In this document: piece by piece, positions 13,702 to 21,790 of the stretch | Numbering within the stretch: position 1 is the stretch's first letter | How the letters are laid out: the number at the start of each line of letters is the position of its first letter | NCBI GenBank assembly: GCA_027449585.1 | Contig: DAIDLJ010000011.1 | Coordinates: forward strand, 1 to 24,808 | Direction: 5' to 3' | DNA length: 24,808 nucleotides | From: Microcaldota archaeon | GTDB taxonomy: Archaea > Micrarchaeota > Micrarchaeia > Micrarchaeales > CABMGC01 | Translations under genes and position numbers: made by a program | The notes under the pieces: model-generated | What the model was told of the DNA's origin: nothing | Database searches by the model: none | What the model saw: the letters and a program-made list of their open reading frames with translations, nothing else

Positions 13702-14364
13702 ATGATGAAACTGCTTCTAAAAGGGTACATAAAACTTTACCACGAGTTCATGTCTCAGCGCAAGTACGACAGGGCAACTTTTCTGGCGTACAAGAAGCAG
13801 CTTGGCGACGACAAAGTGGCGGAGGCAGCAAGAAAGTGGTACGACCAGCTGCTTGAGTCGAGATCAACAAACGTGGCCTGCGCGGTGGCCATAAAGTTCA
13901 ACCTTCCGCCAGACTATCTCAGATACGCAATTGCCGAGGAGCTTAGGCTCAAGGCAAACGACGTTGAGGAAGCAGCGTATAAGTTCATGCAGGATGCGAT
14001 AGAGCTAAGGGCGCAGGCAAAGGAGATAGAGCAGGGATCCGCGCTCAACGACGCCTCCAAGGATGGATTTAGGTTCGAGAAGGATGACGTGCATGCACTG
14101 CACAGCACCGGAGAGAGATTTATCGCAGAAGCAATAGAGAGCGGCTCATTCTTTAAGGACATGAAGAGCGGGAAGAGATTCGGACTTGAGGAGGACGTAT
14201 TCTACAGGATAGGGCTTGCAATTTTTGAAAACGAACTAATACTTGGCAACAAGAAGCACGCCGACCTTATAGCAAAGAGCTACAAGATAAGCGATGAAGA
14301 CAAAAGGATCGCCATAGAGTCAGTAAAGAGCAGGGAGAGCAATAACAGGAGTAATGGAGCCTAA
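13702..14364 (+). CDS. Hypothetical alpha-helical protein, 220 residues
   Basis: I do not recognise this protein. It has no signal peptide or membrane segment, and is strongly helical and charged (runs such as EEAAYKFMQDAIELRAQAKE). The N-terminus MMKLLLKGYIKLYHEF is amphipathic. No catalytic motif is visible; cysteine occurs once. Two adjacent ATGs (13702, 13705) are possible; the TATAT at 13676-13680 lies 24-27 bases upstream, consistent with a leaderless message. It diverges from the DUF373 gene and converges on aspS, so neighbours say little. Codon use is like the surrounding housekeeping genes (AGG, ATA, AAG), suggesting a long-resident gene. Confidence 0.75.
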   Translation: MMKLLLKGYIKLYHEFMSQRKYDRATFLAYKKQLGDDKVAEAARKWYDQLLESRSTNVACAVAIKFNLPPDYLRYAIAEELRLKANDVEEAAYKFMQDAIELRAQAKEIEQGSALNDASKDGFRFEKDDVHALHSTGERFIAEAIESGSFFKDMKSGKRFGLEEDVFYRIGLAIFENELILGNKKHADLIAKSYKISDEDKRIAIESVKSRESNNRSNGA

Positions 14365-14472
14365 TCTTTGCTGCTAGGGCAAAATCTTCATAAAGCGCCT
14401 GGAAAAACTGCAGCCAAAAAGCAATTTATATCATTCCCAAAAAGGCAGCAGCATAAAATGAGTTAATTATGG

Positions 14473-16251
14473 CTACTGTTCCTTGAATTCAAGGCCATAG
14501 TCGTTCTTGAGCCTCTTTGCATCTATCTTCGTGGGCGAGAGGTCCACTGCGGACTCGAATCTCTTGTTCTTGGGGAAGAGTATGAAGTCGCGTATGTTGT
14601 CAGAGCCGCCTAGCAGTGCGCATATCCTGTCAAGGCCGAGGCCCATTCCGCCCTCAACCGGCGTGCCGTAGGAGAGCGCCTCTATGAAGAAGCCGAAGTT
14701 CTTCTCTATAAGGGCGTCATCCATGCCGAACATCTTCATTATCTTCCTCTGCAGTTTTGGGTCATTTATCCTTATGGCGCCGCTGCCAAGCTCGGTGCCG
14801 TTGAGCACTAGATCATACTGCCTTCCTACTACCTTCTCCGGAGCATTATCAAGGAACCCTATGGTAGATTCTGTGGGGCAGGTGAACGGATTGTGTGCCG
14901 GAACGACCTTCCCAGAGACCTCATTTATCTCAAATAGCGGGAACTCTTCAACCCACAGGAATGAGTACTCGGAGTTGTACACTCCAATCTTGTCTCCCAT
15001 TGTCTTCCTTATCCTTCCAAGGGCGTCAAGGAGTATCTTCTCGGAGAGGTCTGCGCCTATGACTATGATATCGCCATCCTTGGCGTCAAGCTTCTTTCTT
15101 ATGGAGTCTTCGCAGTTCTTGAGGGACTCAGCTATGCTTTCGGGCTCCGAGTGTATCGCTCCGTCTTTCACATAAAGCCAGGTCAGGCCGCGCAGGCCGA
15201 AAAGCTTGGCAAGGTCTATCATCCTGAGCATGTAGTTCTTGTCAAGCCTTGCAGAGCCTGTACCGAACTGGGCATCAAAGGATATGGCTTTTATGTGGCC
15301 GCTGGTGTCAGCAACGCGCCTTAGTATGTTATACTGGGTATTTGCGAGCTCCTTGGTTATGTCTATTATCTTATTGCCGAACCTAAGATCGGGCTTGTCG
15401 CTTCCATACATCCTTACCGCATCAACGTATTTCATCCTTGCAAAAGGCGTCTTGAGCGGCCTTGATAAGACCTCCTTGAACACTCTTGTGAACATGCGCT
15501 CGACTGTCTCCTGTATGTAACGCTCATCCTTGAATGAGACCTCAAGATCTATCTGTGTGTGCTCAAGCTGCCTGTCCTCCCTTGGATCCTCGTCCCTGAA
15601 ACATCGCGCTATCTGGAAGTACCTGTCAACTCCGGCTACCATCAATATTTGCTTGTATATTTGCGGGGATTGCGCAAGAGCGTAGAAGCTGCCCTTGGAT
15701 ATCCTTGAGGGCACGAGAAGGGTTCTTGAGCCTGTCTCATAGTTGTCCTTGACTAAATAGGGGGTCTCAAGCTCTAGGAAGCTGTTCTCCCAGAAGAATT
15801 TTCTAACTGTCTTAGTTATCCTATCCCTGAAGAGAACATTTGCCATCATGCCCTTCCTTCTCAGGTCCAGATACCGGTATTTTAGCCTGAGATCCTCATT
15901 TGCAAGGAACTTCTCCTTCTCTTCTATGAGTTCGAATGGCGGCACAGAGGATTGGCTTATCACATCGATTGAATTTACGTAAAGTTCAACCTTGCCAGTA
16001 GGATTCGCAGAATCTATCGTGTCTGGCGCTCTCTTCTCAACAGTTCCGTTTACAGATATAACAAATTCTTTTCCGAGTCTGTCTGCCTTTTCCTTTGCCT
16101 CTTTCTCAAAGACGAGCTGGGTTGAGCCGTGCATGTCGGCAAGATCTATGAACAGCTTTCCTCCGTGGTCCCTTATGTACCTGCACCAGCCCTGAAGCGT
16201 GACCTCTTTTCCTATGTGCTCCTCGCTTATGGCGCCGCAGTTAAGCTCCAT
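14473..16251 (-). CDS. aspS: Aspartyl-tRNA synthetase, bacterial type, probably non-discriminating
   Basis: 592 residues, the bacterial length; archaeal AspRS has about 430. Domains: anticodon-binding OB fold (1-110), class II core with motif 2 in CFRDEDPREDRQLEHTQID, the bacterial GAD insertion domain (about 290-410), and motif 3 GLGLDRICALLGG plus NIRDFILFPKN. At residues 28-31 it has DHGG where E. coli has DLGS; a His there is associated with enzymes that charge both tRNA-Asp and tRNA-Asn. Placed 34 bases after gatB on the same strand, it would supply Asp-tRNA-Asn to GatCAB. A bacterial-type enzyme in an archaeon implies horizontal transfer or an ancient replacement. Confidence 0.95.
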   Translation of the reverse strand: MELNCGAISEEHIGKEVTLQGWCRYIRDHGGKLFIDLADMHGSTQLVFEKEAKEKADRLGKEFVISVNGTVEKRAPDTIDSANPTGKVELYVNSIDVISQSSVPPFELIEEKEKFLANEDLRLKYRYLDLRRKGMMANVLFRDRITKTVRKFFWENSFLELETPYLVKDNYETGSRTLLVPSRISKGSFYALAQSPQIYKQILMVAGVDRYFQIARCFRDEDPREDRQLEHTQIDLEVSFKDERYIQETVERMFTRVFKEVLSRPLKTPFARMKYVDAVRMYGSDKPDLRFGNKIIDITKELANTQYNILRRVADTSGHIKAISFDAQFGTGSARLDKNYMLRMIDLAKLFGLRGLTWLYVKDGAIHSEPESIAESLKNCEDSIRKKLDAKDGDIIVIGADLSEKILLDALGRIRKTMGDKIGVYNSEYSFLWVEEFPLFEINEVSGKVVPAHNPFTCPTESTIGFLDNAPEKVVGRQYDLVLNGTELGSGAIRINDPKLQRKIMKMFGMDDALIEKNFGFFIEALSYGTPVEGGMGLGLDRICALLGGSDNIRDFILFPKNKRFESAVDLSPTKIDAKRLKNDYGLEFKEQ

Positions 16252-16285
16252 TAAAAATCAGATAAAGACTGTCCTGACTAATTAT

Positions 16286-17575
16286 TTAAGCCTTATCTTT
16301 GAGTATCTCGGCGAGACGCTCAGATATGTATTTTGGATTGACCTTGTGCTTCTTTAGCACCATGCCCACTATGAAATTGAAGGCCTTGCTGTTGCTCTTG
16401 TACTCTTTGACAAGATCTGGCCGTTGCGATACTATCGCATTTATTTCCCTGTCTATCTCTTCTGTCTTCACGGTACTTCCTTCCACAGAAAATTCGCGGT
16501 TCTCCTGCAACGCCTTGATAGCATCCTCGTTAAGCAGAAGCCCCTTGTCAAGATATGAAAGCATCTTGTCGAAGTTCTGCTCTGAGATAGTAATTGCCCC
16601 CTGTCTCTTTAGAAGCTCTATGGCGTTGAGCACGGTGTCACTCTTGCTTCCCTTGATGCCGTGAAGTATGAGCTCGAGAGATTTCTTATCAAACATTGTC
16701 AACTCTTTTAATGTAACCTGATTGAACCCATATTTTACTGAAAGTTCCTTTGCCACTTCGCTTGCTATTATGACATTTGGTGTCTGCACGTTGCCGGTCG
16801 GATAAACCGCAAGATCTGGCTCGTATATGAAGCCATATTCCTCATCGCTCTCCTTCTCTCTTGACGAGACTGTCGACATGGTCTCTGCGTTGTATGACCT
16901 CGTCTCCTTCCGTATCTTTTGGTTGGCAGATATAAGTTCGGTCTGCCGTTTCACCTCAAATCTTTCTGCGTCCACCAAGTTCTTTATTCCGGTCACGTTC
17001 TTTATCTCCACGCGCACATCAGACAAAGATATGTTTAGGTCTGCCTTCATCTCCTTGGTGATGTCAACTCCTGCATAGTACAATATGCTTCGCAGCTCGT
17101 TGAAGAACAACCTAAGTTCATCCTCTGTCTCTATGTCTGGCTCAGTCACTATCTCATTGAGAGGTATTCCGGACCGGTTGAAATCAAGAAGCGAATATTC
17201 ATCCTCACGTATTATCTTTGCCGGATCCTCTTCAAGCTGCACCCTCCTTATCCTTATCTTCTTATGGCCTATGTCAACGTATCCATCATGCCCTACTGCG
17301 CCGTCAAGTTGTGTTATCTGGTAGGACTTTGGCAAATCAGGATAGAAATACACCTTCCTGAGGAAATATGTCTCTGGATTTATCTTGCAATGCAGCGCCT
17401 TAGCAACAGTGAGCGCGGATTTGAGCGCATCTTCATTGAGCATCGGCTTGGATCCAGGAAATCCTAGGCAAATAGGGCATATCGCCGTGTTTGGCTCCTC
17501 TGCATCCGCACTGCAACTGCAGAAGAGTTTCGACCTTGTTGGCAGAGCTACGTGAACTTCCAACCCTATCTTCAT
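16286..17575 (-). CDS. gatB: Asp-tRNA(Asn)/Glu-tRNA(Gln) amidotransferase subunit B
   Basis: GatB binds the mischarged tRNA and activates the side-chain carboxyl. Seen: IGLEVHVAL at the start, a zinc site FCSCS...CPICLG, GFPGSKPMLN, YFYPDLPKSYQITQ, the VQLEEDPAK and DFNRSGIPLNEIVTEPD core, ADLNISL, VEIKNV, and an ETRSYNAET stretch before the helical and tail domains. The ATG at 17575 (MKIGLEV) is chosen over a start at 17623: it overlaps the gatA stop as ATGA and begins at the family N-terminus. A GAGGT stretch 9-10 bases upstream matches the 16S tail CACCTC. 429 residues, slightly short of the usual ~475. Confidence 0.95.
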   Translation of the reverse strand: MKIGLEVHVALPTRSKLFCSCSADAEEPNTAICPICLGFPGSKPMLNEDALKSALTVAKALHCKINPETYFLRKVYFYPDLPKSYQITQLDGAVGHDGYVDIGHKKIRIRRVQLEEDPAKIIREDEYSLLDFNRSGIPLNEIVTEPDIETEDELRLFFNELRSILYYAGVDITKEMKADLNISLSDVRVEIKNVTGIKNLVDAERFEVKRQTELISANQKIRKETRSYNAETMSTVSSREKESDEEYGFIYEPDLAVYPTGNVQTPNVIIASEVAKELSVKYGFNQVTLKELTMFDKKSLELILHGIKGSKSDTVLNAIELLKRQGAITISEQNFDKMLSYLDKGLLLNEDAIKALQENREFSVEGSTVKTEEIDREINAIVSQRPDLVKEYKSNSKAFNFIVGMVLKKHKVNPKYISERLAEILKDKA

Positions 17576-18921
17576 AACGCACCAACCTCGTACTTGAACT
17601 TGTATTTGAAAGACTTCTCCCATTCCGCTACCACATCAAGAATCGCATAGTCATTGAAGTGGTTGGTGACGAGCTGCGTTCCTACAGGCATGCCGCCGAT
17701 ATAATCTGATGGGAAAGATATGTGTGGAAGGCCTGCAAGGTTTGGCGGTATGGTAAGGTAGTCTATCTTGTAAGCCGTAACAGGATCCATCTCCATGGCT
17801 TCTTCCACCTTAGGCACTTTTATCGGCATTGATGGAGATATTATGAACGCATCCTTGAGGACATCATTGAGCGTGGCTATGAGCATGGCCCTAAGCCTAA
17901 GCGCCTTCTCATAATACCTGCTCTTAACGCTCGCACTCCTTACGAATGTGCCAAGAACAACCCTTCTCTTGGCCTCAATGCCGAAGCTTGACCTTGCCTC
18001 AGTGAAGAAGTCGTTGTACGGCTTTGAGAAGTCGCCGACTTTGAGGCCGTACTTGAATCCGGTGTATTTTGCAAGGTTTGTAGAAGCCTCGGCCATGGAT
18101 ATTATATAATATGCCGGTATTGCCTTCTCTATGAATGGGATGCTTTTGTGCTCTACAGAGTAGCCCATGCCCTCGAATTTTGATATGACGCGGTCAAATG
18201 AGCCCAGTATTTCAGAATCTATCCCATTGACAAGCTGGTCTATTATCACGAGCTTTTTCTTGTTCAGGCTAGATACCCCATGGTCTACGCAGGTAGTATC
18301 ATAATTGTCGCTTCCTTTCATCTTATCGAACACGTAGCGCGCGTCAGAAGCGCTTCTTGCCATCACGCCTATCTTGTCAAGAGAGTTGGCATAATCTATT
18401 AGGCCATATCGTGACACAGTGCCATACGAAGGCGTAAACCCAACAACTCCGCAAAAAGACGATGGTGAGGATATAGATCCACCAGTAGATTCGGCAATTG
18501 AAACATGATGCTTCAGTATTGCTGTTGCAACCGCAGAACCGGAGCTTGAACCCCCGGCGACGTACCTTTCATCAAATGGGTTTAATGGGTGTTCGGGGCA
18601 GTTTATCCCAAATGTGCCAAAGCCAAATTCATCCATCTTTGTCTTTCCCAAAAATCCGAATTCGTCAGTAGGAAGGCGGTCAACTGCAGTCGCATTGAAT
18701 GGTGGCAAATAACCGCTAAGTATCTTGGATGAAGCAGTTGACTCGACGTCCTTGACGCATATGTTGTCCTTTACACTAAATGGAAGGCCGGAGCTTATGT
18801 CCTGATTTATGTTGCTAAACATTCTGAACTTCTGGTTGAGCTCGCCTACCTTCTTGACCAGTTCGGAATAGTAGTTATCAGGTTTCTGGCTCTTTGCAAA
18901 CTCACTTATGCTCTGGTTCAT
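17572..18921 (-). CDS. gatA: Asp-tRNA(Asn)/Glu-tRNA(Gln) amidotransferase subunit A
   Basis: Amidase-signature glutaminase that releases ammonia for the transamidation. The Ser-cis-Ser-Lys triad is visible: the lysine in LPFSVKDNI, the GGSSSGSAVATA signature, and STGGSISSPSSFCGVVG with the nucleophile serine. Also present are FTPSYGTVSRYGLI, SLDKIG and, near the end, GLPHISFP with GMPVGTQLV. 449 residues, a little shorter than the bacterial ~485. The ATG at 18921 overlaps the gatC stop by 4 bases and the stop overlaps the gatB ATG, so the three subunits are translationally coupled. Confidence 0.96.
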   Translation of the reverse strand: MNQSISEFAKSQKPDNYYSELVKKVGELNQKFRMFSNINQDISSGLPFSVKDNICVKDVESTASSKILSGYLPPFNATAVDRLPTDEFGFLGKTKMDEFGFGTFGINCPEHPLNPFDERYVAGGSSSGSAVATAILKHHVSIAESTGGSISSPSSFCGVVGFTPSYGTVSRYGLIDYANSLDKIGVMARSASDARYVFDKMKGSDNYDTTCVDHGVSSLNKKKLVIIDQLVNGIDSEILGSFDRVISKFEGMGYSVEHKSIPFIEKAIPAYYIISMAEASTNLAKYTGFKYGLKVGDFSKPYNDFFTEARSSFGIEAKRRVVLGTFVRSASVKSRYYEKALRLRAMLIATLNDVLKDAFIISPSMPIKVPKVEEAMEMDPVTAYKIDYLTIPPNLAGLPHISFPSDYIGGMPVGTQLVTNHFNDYAILDVVAEWEKSFKYKFKYEVGAL

Positions 18922-19193
18922 ATTTTAGGACCCACTATGAAGAATCGGTATATCTTTGAATTCTTCAGGAGCTTACCGGTCTCTTTGAAGTGCTCGACAG
19001 CATCCTTGCGGTATCTTGGCGGCACCTTTATTGGCTGATACGCAGGCGCGAAGTCATCGCATTTGGCATCGGATAGAGTATTGAAGTATTCGATGATATT
19101 GTCTATGTCCTTTTTTATCTGGGCTTTCTCTTCTGGTGCAAGACTGAGCCTGCAGGTCTTAAGCAGCCTGTCAAATTCATTTTCATCCATCAA
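18918..19193 (-). CDS. gatC: Asp-tRNA(Asn)/Glu-tRNA(Gln) amidotransferase subunit C
   Basis: 91 residues, the size of GatC, the small clamp that wraps round GatA and holds GatB. The N-terminal half shows the family pattern: a helix with LLKTCRLSLAPEEKAQIKKD, then IIEYFNTLSD, where bacteria have LARLxLxxEE and I..YVEKLxxLD. The C-terminal part holds PIKVPPRYRKDAV, matching the usual LREDxV stretch. It is first in the gatC-gatA-gatB-aspS operon. A CTTTTATCTA element on the minus strand (about 19217-19226) lies 26-30 bases from the ATG at 19193, suggesting a leaderless start; the second ATG at 19190 is also possible. Confidence 0.92.
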   Translation of the reverse strand: MMDENEFDRLLKTCRLSLAPEEKAQIKKDIDNIIEYFNTLSDAKCDDFAPAYQPIKVPPRYRKDAVEHFKETGKLLKNSKIYRFFIVGPKI

Positions 19194-19237
19194 AATCCCG
19201 AAAATAAAGGCTCTTCTAGATAAAAGACTGCATCAAG

Positions 19238-19247
19238 CTTTATAAAG
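19238..19247 (+). promoter_or_regulatory. TATA box of tRNA-Ser (palindromic)
   Basis: CTTTATAAAG is a perfect palindrome centred 27 bases before the first base of the tRNA at 19270. It might also fire toward gatC, giving a leader of about 20 bases. Confidence 0.6.
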
Positions 19248-19269
19248 TTAGTTTGCAATAACCTTCTGT

Positions 19270-19392
19270 GCCAAGGTTGCAGAATCCGGTTAATGCGCCG
19301 GTCTTGAGTTTACCTCAAGAGCTGATCTCGTGATGCAAAAAGCAAACCGGTTCCTCGCAAGGGGAGTTAGGGTTCAAATCCCTACCTTGGCG
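19270..19392 (+). tRNA. tRNA-Ser (UGA anticodon) with an intron
   Basis: Acceptor stem GCCAAGG pairs with CCTTGGC, followed by discriminator G (serine type; leucine tRNA would have A). D stem GCA/TGC, anticodon stem CCGGT/ACCGG (19298-19302 and 19346-19350), type II variable arm TCCTC-GCAA-GGGGA, and T arm TAGGG-TTCAAAT-CCCTA. The anticodon loop starts CTTGAG, giving TGA at 19305-19307. Extra sequence of 36 bases, about 19309-19344, lies at the usual position 37/38 and is read as an intron. CCA is not encoded. Confidence 0.9.
19309..19344 (+). other. tRNA-Ser intron (boundaries approximate)
   Basis: Removal leaves a 7-base loop CTTGAGA. CTCAAG at 19314-19319 within the intron is a perfect complement of CTTGAG (anticodon loop, 19303-19308). 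I could not draw a standard 3-4-3 bulge-helix-bulge, so the cut sites could shift by one base (loop CTTGAAA) or the motif is relaxed. The anticodon reads UGA in either case. Confidence 0.65.
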
Positions 19393-19512
19393 AATGTTCA
19401 TTCTATCGATGACATAAAACTTCTTGTCGTCGTAGTTAGTAATTTGAACCCGTCCATCTTGGCATATACTTATTACCTGAACTTTATCGATACGTGCCGC
19501 TCTACCAAGAAA

Positions 19513-19779
19513 TCACACTTGTAATCCGTCTTCCTCTGCCTTTTCTAACTTCTTGTTAGGATTAAACGTCCATATAAATCCCTTCCTGGTTTCGAGTATC
19601 AGCCCGCGCTTTTCCATATAATCTAGCGCAAAATTTAGCGTAGAACGCATTACTCCGGTCGACAATCTTGCAAGTATCTGATTCCTGCTTAATGGGATGT
19701 TTGCCTTCTTTACTACATCCTCTATTGCAAGTATGGTCTTAAGTGTCGGGTAGTGTATTATATCTTTTTGCATCTGCAT
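19513..19779 (-). CDS. Small winged-helix DNA-binding protein
   Basis: 88 residues. A helix-turn-helix is visible in VVKKANIPLSRNQILARLS followed by STLNFALDYMEKRGLI (recognition helix and connecting helix), then the wing GLILETRKGFIWTFNP. This resembles small archaeal winged-helix regulators that act on one or a few promoters. No ligand domain is present. Two starts are possible (ATG 19779, MQMQK; ATG 19773). The TATATA at 19799-19804 lies within a tandem 16-base repeat just upstream, a good candidate for its own operator. It lies beyond the tRNA, facing away from the DUF6498-like gene, whose promoter it may also control (inference). Confidence 0.72.
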   Translation of the reverse strand: MQMQKDIIHYPTLKTILAIEDVVKKANIPLSRNQILARLSTGVMRSTLNFALDYMEKRGLILETRKGFIWTFNPNKKLEKAEEDGLQV

Positions 19780-19789
19780 AAGATTATAA

Positions 19790-19821
19790 CCTAATAAATA
19801 TATACCCTAATAGATATATAG
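19790..19821. repeat. Tandem 16-base repeat over the winged-helix gene promoter
   Basis: CCTAATAAATATATAC (19790-19805) is followed at once by CCTAATAGATATATAG (19806-19821), 14 of 16 bases the same. The first copy contains the likely TATA box of the regulator gene, the second covers the region just upstream of it. This fits an autoregulatory operator pair, though AT-rich chance similarity cannot be excluded. Confidence 0.5.
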
Positions 19822-19932
19822 GTCTTTTGATTAGTGTACTCCAAAACTATATGCATCATTGGATAACTAGTAGACTGGTGCGAGCCAATAACAAGGATTA
19901 TATTATCATTTAATTAAATTGAAACGAAACAT

Positions 19933-21174
19933 ATGCTTAATATTGGACTGACTAAGGTGTTTTCACGCCGTTCCTCTTTTATATTGGTATTGGCAAATCT
20001 TGTGCCATTGATTGAAATTCTTTTTTTTGGTTTGAATCTATCTGCACTTATGCTTATTTATTGGATAGAGGCCTGCTGGATAATCCTATTTAACCTACCA
20101 AAGATGCTTATGATAAGCGTTCACAGCAAAAATATAGCAAATCCGCTTATGCCGACTATGATTATATATGCGGTAGTTGGCTATGGATTATTCATTGCAT
20201 TCCAATTAGTATTGTTACTTATGCTTTTCGGACCGCCTAAAGGCGCAATAATATTGCCGGCTATTATATTATTATTGAGTTACTGCTTCTCATTTTTTGA
20301 TGACTTCTTCTTAAAACGCATTTATAAAACTCGGGATTTGGACGAACAGAAGAATCAGCCTTATGATAGCGTTGTGGTAGTGCAAACAGAGATTATGTTA
20401 AGCGCAGTGATAGTAAAACTTTTAGGCGCCCCAATGGCTGCTATTATTCTGCTACTTGTTGTTAAGGTAATATTAGATCTAAATGCGCGCTTTTTAAAAG
20501 ACGATGGCTATGGCGGTACAAAGACCGAATTAGAAAATTTAGCAAAACAATTGGATCGGGATGTAGCATACGAAATAATATTGGGGGCTGTGATGAGCAA
20601 GAAATATTCGGATCGAAAACCACTCTTTAATAAGATTAATTTATTTTTGAACAGACTAAGTATTGAGGCCAGAGATAGTTATTTTAACGGGGTAGAAGAG
20701 AACAGCATAAATAGTGTAGGCAGCATGGAAAGCGAAACGGCAGTTGTCGGACCATTTATCAGTGATGTTATGCTTGGAGAGAAAGAAATTGACTTCATAA
20801 AGTTAATACCCGCTGGTGCGCTTGAGGCATATTTTCTGGCAATAAGGCAGACTGGGGAGATAGACATGCTAAACAACATAAAAATAGCGGAATTTGTAAA
20901 TGGAATAGGAAGCGACGCAGCAGAAAGCTACTTTACCAGTATGAATTCGAAACAAGACGTAGAGATATTATCTAGTAATAAAGTTCTCTCGATTACAGTT
21001 ATGGAATTTGCTAGGGAGCTGGATGGAAAGGCACGTGGATATTTTGATACTCTAGTAAAGAATCCAAAGAAATTGGACTTTTTTACAAGTGAACAGGTGG
21101 TAAATCCAAAGACACTTGAGGTAGTTAAGGCAATGATACCTTCAGATGCATGGGAATATTTTAGTAAGATATGA
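19933..21174 (+). CDS. DUF6498-like membrane protein with C-terminal YF repeats
   Basis: 413 residues in two parts. Residues 1-190 hold about five membrane segments; the opening (ANLVPLIEILFFGLNLSALMLIYWIEA, quoted here as NLVPLIEILFFG and LIYWIEA) resembles the DUF6498 family from memory. Residues 200-413 are soluble and contain a repeat of about 37 residues marked by A-x-x-YF: AGALEAYF, SDAAESYF, DGKARGYF and SDAWEYF, with an earlier IEARDSYF. Between them run acidic stretches with a LDFF/VEIL-type core. The gene is more AT-rich than its neighbours and uses TTT, TTA and ATT more often. Function unknown; a membrane anchor with a helical-repeat binding platform is my inference. Confidence 0.75.
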   Translation: MLNIGLTKVFSRRSSFILVLANLVPLIEILFFGLNLSALMLIYWIEACWIILFNLPKMLMISVHSKNIANPLMPTMIIYAVVGYGLFIAFQLVLLLMLFGPPKGAIILPAIILLLSYCFSFFDDFFLKRIYKTRDLDEQKNQPYDSVVVVQTEIMLSAVIVKLLGAPMAAIILLLVVKVILDLNARFLKDDGYGGTKTELENLAKQLDRDVAYEIILGAVMSKKYSDRKPLFNKINLFLNRLSIEARDSYFNGVEENSINSVGSMESETAVVGPFISDVMLGEKEIDFIKLIPAGALEAYFLAIRQTGEIDMLNNIKIAEFVNGIGSDAAESYFTSMNSKQDVEILSSNKVLSITVMEFARELDGKARGYFDTLVKNPKKLDFFTSEQVVNPKTLEVVKAMIPSDAWEYFSKI

Positions 21175-21184
21175 TTGGACCTAA

Positions 21185-21790
21185 TCAGGAACTCAGGTTA
21201 ACATAATTGTCTGGACTTGGTGGCATGTTATTGAAGACGCAGGAATTAGCATCCCTGTATGCCTTTGGTATGATTATATTGCTCTGGTTTACCCCATATT
21301 TTGCAAAATAGGCCAGCACTTGCGGATCCATGTGGTTAAACATTGAGTCTAATACCTGTGAAAATCCACCGGATGTGAATGAAAACTTGGATAGGACCAT
21401 ATCAAAAGTATATTCGTGATTTGACTGGTTTGCATACCCTATTAGCTGCCCTGCCTTAACGACTGAACCCACCTGCAATCCGCTTAGCAAGTCCATGTGG
21501 AAGAATACCATGGTCCAGATCCCGGGTGTAGGATATCCGGCTATTGTTGCGCCGCTTGTGGCATCGGCTATCCATACTTGGTGCCCTATTGGGGTGTGCT
21601 CAGCGGTAATTGAGGTTATAGTGCCATTGAACGGAGCGAATTCTTCAATTTTGCCTGTAGTGAAGGCATATGCTGCAGTAGGAGTGAAATAATGCTTCAT
21701 TGATCTGTTAGTCTCAAGCGATCCATTCACATCATAACCGCTGTAATCGTGGCCAACGCAGCTTCTGAACTTGCTAATCTGTGATATCTG
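21185..21790 (-). pseudogene. M23/LytM-like exported protein, C-terminal part after an in-frame UAA
   Basis: This frame continues directly from the next entry across a TAA at 21791-21793. The open part starts QISQISKFRSCVGHDYSGYD, then ETNRSMKHYF, a FAPFNGTITSI strand, FFHMDLLSGLQVGSVVKAGQLIGYA, and HEYTFDMVL. The order and spacing match M23/LytM (duplicated hybrid motif) domains, which have HxxxD, ApxxGxV, HLxxxxVxxGxxVxxGxxIG and HxH. Here the final HxH is HEY, so metal binding may be lost or different. The first usual start after the stop is GTG at 21730, which would drop the CVGHDYSGYD motif, so independent translation seems unlikely. Probably one gene broken by a CAA-to-TAA change, or read through. 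Confidence 0.65.

Noticed and set aside
14684..15175. 163-codon frame opposite aspS
   Set aside because: Shadow of the AspRS gene; no independent start signal or recognisable protein.
19270..19392. Reading the tRNA as tRNA-Leu because of its long variable arm
   Set aside because: The discriminator is G, the anticodon loop gives UGA, and the body matches archaeal tRNA-Ser; Leu would need A73 and a Leu anticodon.
19330..19524. 64-codon frame overlapping the 3' half of the tRNA
   Set aside because: It runs through the tRNA exon and has no family pattern. The stretch 19393-19512 holds no gene that I can support.
19370..21180. Integrated element using the tRNA-Ser 3' end as attachment site
   Set aside because: I saw no repeated copy of the T-arm/acceptor sequence downstream and no integrase in the window. 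AT richness alone is not enough.
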